Assembly (NCBI GenBank): GCA_026014805.1
Contig: JAOZHR010000031.1
Span: 1 to 64,000, forward strand
Direction of reading: 5' to 3'
Origin: Candidatus Bathyarchaeota archaeon
GTDB lineage: Archaea > Thermoproteota > Bathyarchaeia > Bathyarchaeales > SOJC01
Length of the DNA: 64,000 nt
Every line of letters begins with the position of its first letter. Within the stretch, counting starts at the first letter, position 1. Under the pieces are notes generated by a model. That model had not been told where the DNA came from. It worked only from the letters and a program-made list of their open reading frames with translations, and ran no database searches. Made by a program: the position numbers and the translations under genes. Below, one piece after another: positions 61,324 to 64,000 of this stretch.

Positions 61324-61799
61324 TACTTTCTGAGATGTTTAAATTCGAAATTTTCAGGGCATAGTAATATTTCGTCAACCCAGATGCTAGTAGTTACATT
61401 TCTAACCAGAGGGTGCCCCTTTATTAGATCCTTTATTTGGCTGAGCTTGCCAATGTTCTTAAGAACTGCGATGCAAAAGATGTCTTCTCTGCCTATAGAA
61501 GTAGTGAAGAAGACAATTTCCGGGATAGTTTGGATTAGTTCAACAACTTCGTTGAGACGTGGATAGCTTACGTCTACACCTATGCTCGCAACGCAGTCAT
61601 ATCCGAAGCTTTTGGGATTCAATAGTATGGTTGTTCCCCTGATAATTCCCGCTTCTTTCATTTTTCTAAATCTCTTGCTTATCGTATCAGTTGAGACACT
61701 GCAATTCTTTGCGATGTCAACGAAATTATGACGCGCGTCTCTCTGAAGAGCCCTAAGAATATTTACATCAATCTCATCAACTTGTGTCCCACGAGTCAT
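61323..61799 (-). CDS. Lrp/AsnC family transcriptional regulator
   Basis: 158 aa. VDEIDVNILRALQRDARHNF, DIAKNCSVSTDTISKRFRKM and the RAM domain with IGREDIFCIAVL. Paralogue of the gene after it (same NPKxxGYxC segment: LLNPKSFGYDC against INPKKVGYHC). First gene of the pair. Confidence 0.92.
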   Translation of the reverse strand: MTRGTQVDEIDVNILRALQRDARHNFVDIAKNCSVSTDTISKRFRKMKEAGIIRGTTILLNPKSFGYDCVASIGVDVSYPRLNEVVELIQTIPEIVFFTTSIGREDIFCIAVLKNIGKLSQIKDLIKGHPLVRNVTTSIWVDEILLCPENFEFKHLRK

Positions 61800-62019
61800 G
61801 AAAATATCCCTTTTTCAGAAAGGTTGCGCTTAGAGCTTATAAATTATACTATTCTTGACGAAAAATCTTACGGTGTCGAGTGCAACGCCTATGGCTGAGG
61901 GTTGCCCCACACTTCCGCCACTTTATGCCTCTAATATCTTAATATGTCGAGAATCGTGCTTCTCTTTCAGACAAAAGGAATAAATATCAGGCAAATATTC
62001 TTAGAATGTGTGATGTTGG

Positions 62020-62355
62020 TTGCAGATAACAGAAATCATCAAGGAGATTGAAGACAGAAGGAAAACAGGAGAGTTGAGCAGGAAAAGGGTTGCTTGTGCT
62101 CACTGTGGAACCACGTGGGTTGAGCTAGTTGGATTGATCGTTGGACAAAAAGAGGGGGTCGAGGATCTTTGTCTTCGAATTGGTATGGAATCCGATAATT
62201 GTCAAACTTGTAGATACAGACCTCTGGAATGTCGAGAATGTGGCTCAAAAGATGTCTATGAAATAATGTCTGCTGAGGGAGCTTGTGAAGAAGTGCCACT
62301 AAGCTTCAAGGGCATAAAAAAAGTTACCAGAAACTCAGATGCCAAGACTTCATGA
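62020..62355 (+). CDS. Zinc-ribbon protein preceding Nuo-like genes
   Basis: 111 aa from a TTG without clear Shine-Dalgarno. Cys pairs: C-x2-C (CAHC), a C-x2-C (CQTC) and a C-x2-C (CREC), enough for one or two metal sites; acidic helical start. No family known to me. Lies 58 nt before the NuoE-like gene on the same strand and may be part of that operon. Confidence 0.6.
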   Translation: MQITEIIKEIEDRRKTGELSRKRVACAHCGTTWVELVGLIVGQKEGVEDLCLRIGMESDNCQTCRYRPLECRECGSKDVYEIMSAEGACEEVPLSFKGIKKVTRNSDAKTS

Positions 62356-62416
62356 AAAACCTCACTCTGGTGACATGGAGAGTAGATGATTGACCTGCCG
62401 GGAGTTATGAAGTTTG

Positions 62417-62899
62417 ATGGAAAATGTTTCTGAACACAGTAAAGTCGACAAGATTATTGAAGGTTATTCTCGTGAAAAGTCAGCATTGATTGCTGTATTG
62501 CAAGAGATTGAAAATTCGTATGGTTATCTTCCGGCTTGGACGTTGAGACAAGTATCCGAGAAACTTGAAGTTCCTCTGATCCAAGTCTACGGCGTCGCTT
62601 CCTTCTACGATGCATTTCACCTGACACCCCGTGGCAAATACCTCATTCGTGTTTGTCTTGGAACGGCATGCTACTTGAGAGGCTCAACTCGGGTTCTTGA
62701 GGCTTTAGAAAGAGAGTTGAACATAAAAGATGGCGAGACAACGCCTGACCTAGAGTTTAGTATTCAATCAGTCCGGTGTCTTGGTGCATGCGCGTTAGCG
62801 CCCGTTATGATCATTGATGAGCGCTACTTCGACAAGATGACCCCGACGAAAATCAATAGTGTGTTGAAACGGGTACAGGAAAAAAATGAAAACAGTTAG
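62417..62899 (+). CDS. nuoE: NuoE/HndA-like 2Fe-2S subunit
   Basis: 160 aa. Helical N-terminus (LIAVLQEIENSYGYLPAWTL), then the thioredoxin-like fold with four Cys ligands: CLGTACYLRG (C-x4-C) and VRCLGACALAPVMII (C-x3-C). Passes electrons between NADH/FMN and Fe-S clusters in complex I-like or electron-bifurcating hydrogenase enzymes. Overlaps the NuoF-like gene by 14 nt. Confidence 0.93.
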   Translation: MENVSEHSKVDKIIEGYSREKSALIAVLQEIENSYGYLPAWTLRQVSEKLEVPLIQVYGVASFYDAFHLTPRGKYLIRVCLGTACYLRGSTRVLEALERELNIKDGETTPDLEFSIQSVRCLGACALAPVMIIDERYFDKMTPTKINSVLKRVQEKNENS

Positions 62900-64000
62900 A
62901 ACTCACCAAGAGCTTGTAGCTCTGCGAAACTCTTTGCTGGAAAACAGAGATCCGAATAAGCCTTGTGTAAGAGTATGCGTCAGTACGGGGTGCCGAGCAC
63001 GTGGTAGCTTAGATGTTCTCGAGGCTTTTCGGGACGAGGCCATGAAGCAAGGCTCTGGGATCGATGTGGATGTCAAGCAAACAGGGTGTCATGGCTTCTG
63101 CGAAAGAGGTCCTGTGGTTGTAATAGGGCCCAAAGAAATTTTCTACCAAGGAGTAAAGCCAAGTGATGTTCCTGAAGTCGTTTCGAAAACACTGCACAAC
63201 GGGGAGGTCGTTGACAGGCTTTTGTATGTAAATCCTGCAACGCACCAAAAAGTTCTTTGTGAAACTGAAGTGCCTTTCTACAAAATGCAGACAAGACGAA
63301 TTCTTGCTAACAACGGACGAATTGACCCCACAAACATACTTGATTACATCGCTGTTGGAGGTTATCAGGCTCTCGCGAAAGCTATTACAGCAATGTCTTG
63401 TGGGAAAATTATTGATACTGTCGAAAAATCTGGGTTACGCGGTCTCGGCGGCGGAGGTTTCCCCACTGGACGAAAATGGAGATCGTGCCGAGAAGCTGAG
63501 GGGGACATTAAATTCGTGATCGGAAATGGTGATGAAGGTGATCCTGGAGCCTTCAGTGACAGAAGCCTCATGGAAGCGAATCCCCACAGCATTCTGGAAG
63601 GCATGATCATAGGAGCCTACGCCATAGGAGCGAATCAAGGTTACCTTTATGTTCGTACCGAGTATCCCCTAGCATTGAAGCACCTTCAGATAGCAATAGA
63701 CCAAGCAAAAGAATACGGGTTTTTGGGAAACAGCATATTTGGTTCTAGGTTCGACCTAGTCATCAAGATAATCCGCGGTGGGGGCGCATTCGTATGTGGC
63801 GAATCTTCTGCATTAGTCGCTTCCATAGAAGGCAAAGTGGGTGAGCCAAGAGCAAAATACATCCATACAGTTGAGCGGGGTTTATGGAGCAAACCGACTA
63901 ATCTGAATAACGTTAAGACATGGGCCTGCGTCCCTTTAATTATCAATAATGGCGCGGATTGGTATGCAAAAATAGGAACCGAGAAATGTAAAGGAACAGC
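62886..64000 (+). CDS. nuoF: NuoF/HndC-like NAD(P)H- and FMN-binding subunit (truncated by window end)
   Basis: ATG at 62886; 371 codons seen. N-terminal thioredoxin-like 2Fe-2S domain (CVRVCVSTGCRARGSLDVLE, then QTGCHGFCERGP), then the NAD/FMN domain: SGLRGLGGGGFPTGRKW, GNGDEGDPGAFSDRSLMEAN and GGGAFVCGESSALVASIEG. The extra N-terminal domain is typical of the HndC/HydB type found in NADP-reducing or bifurcating hydrogenases and formate dehydrogenases, not plain complex I. The 4Fe-4S C-terminus lies outside. Confidence 0.93.
   Translation, partial: MKTVRTHQELVALRNSLLENRDPNKPCVRVCVSTGCRARGSLDVLEAFRDEAMKQGSGIDVDVKQTGCHGFCERGPVVVIGPKEIFYQGVKPSDVPEVVSKTLHNGEVVDRLLYVNPATHQKVLCETEVPFYKMQTRRILANNGRIDPTNILDYIAVGGYQALAKAITAMSCGKIIDTVEKSGLRGLGGGGFPTGRKWRSCREAEGDIKFVIGNGDEGDPGAFSDRSLMEANPHSILEGMIIGAYAIGANQGYLYVRTEYPLALKHLQIAIDQAKEYGFLGNSIFGSRFDLVIKIIRGGGAFVCGESSALVASIEGKVGEPRAKYIHTVERGLWSKPTNLNNVKTWACVPLIINNGADWYAKIGTEKCKGT

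Noticed and set aside
1-64000. CRISPR arrays, cas genes and rRNA genes
   Set aside because: No regularly spaced repeats, no Cas motifs and no rRNA sequence were seen.

Overview
The window is archaeal chromosome. It carries a ribosomal-protein/SecY operon with archaeal-eukaryal members (eS4, eL32, eL19, eL34, eL14, RNase P protein Rnp1), TATA/BRE promoters, many TTG and GTG starts, Cbf5, Lrp/AsnC regulators, a DUF106 membrane insertase and a tRNA-endonuclease-type intron in a protein gene. This points to the TACK superphylum. Candidatus Bathyarchaeia is my best guess, but no 16S rRNA is present and the lineage is an inference.

Layout. 1-11.3 kb: a truncated solute-binding protein, a secreted beta-helix/dockerin protein, an alkyladenine DNA glycosylase, a QueG-like Fe-S protein, an Fe-S flavoprotein, a small regulator with membrane partners, TrmI and an ABC-2 exporter. 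11.4-24.9 kb: ribosomal operon (uL22 to uL15), secY, DUF106, eL34, cmk, eL14 and cbf5. The cbf5 reading frame is broken by a 26-nt insert that folds as a textbook bulge-helix-bulge (BHB). Removing it exactly restores the catalytic GTLDP motif.

25.9-36.5 kb: a tRNA-Ser-like gene whose 3' end (29 bp) is repeated exactly 10.4 kb downstream, bounding an integrated element. The element holds a truncated tyrosine integrase, a probable Orc1/Cdc6 remnant, a tightly coupled array of eight small coiled-coil/winged-helix proteins interrupted by a Swt1-type HEPN protein and ended by an HNH nuclease, then a convergent Mre11-like/Rad50-like pair (the Rad50-like protein has no CxxC zinc hook) and a divergent PD-(D/E)XK-like nuclease. 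This is the best candidate for an undescribed system: either a defence/conflict module or the regulatory core of a replicon. A third, decayed copy of the att sequence lies at 39.4 kb. Between the second and third copies are a HypD C-terminal remnant, a surface protein with recently duplicated repeats, and a 52-codon zinc-ribbon gene.

39.6-64 kb: a second ABC-2 exporter, small coiled-coil and hypothetical proteins, a histone-deacetylase-fold enzyme, a class V aminotransferase, GNAT, DUF72, purC/purE, a DUF885 protease-like protein, a Mg-chelatase-like AAA+/VWA fusion, TldD/TldE, the methylmalonyl-CoA mutase large subunit, an aspartate-type aminotransferase, an ArsR-like regulator, a VIT/CCC1-type transporter, two Lrp/AsnC regulators, and NuoE/NuoF-like subunits running off the end. 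Five short copies of a tRNA-minihelix-like repeat with a GGAGAYRTCTCC palindrome are scattered on the + strand, mostly between divergent genes.
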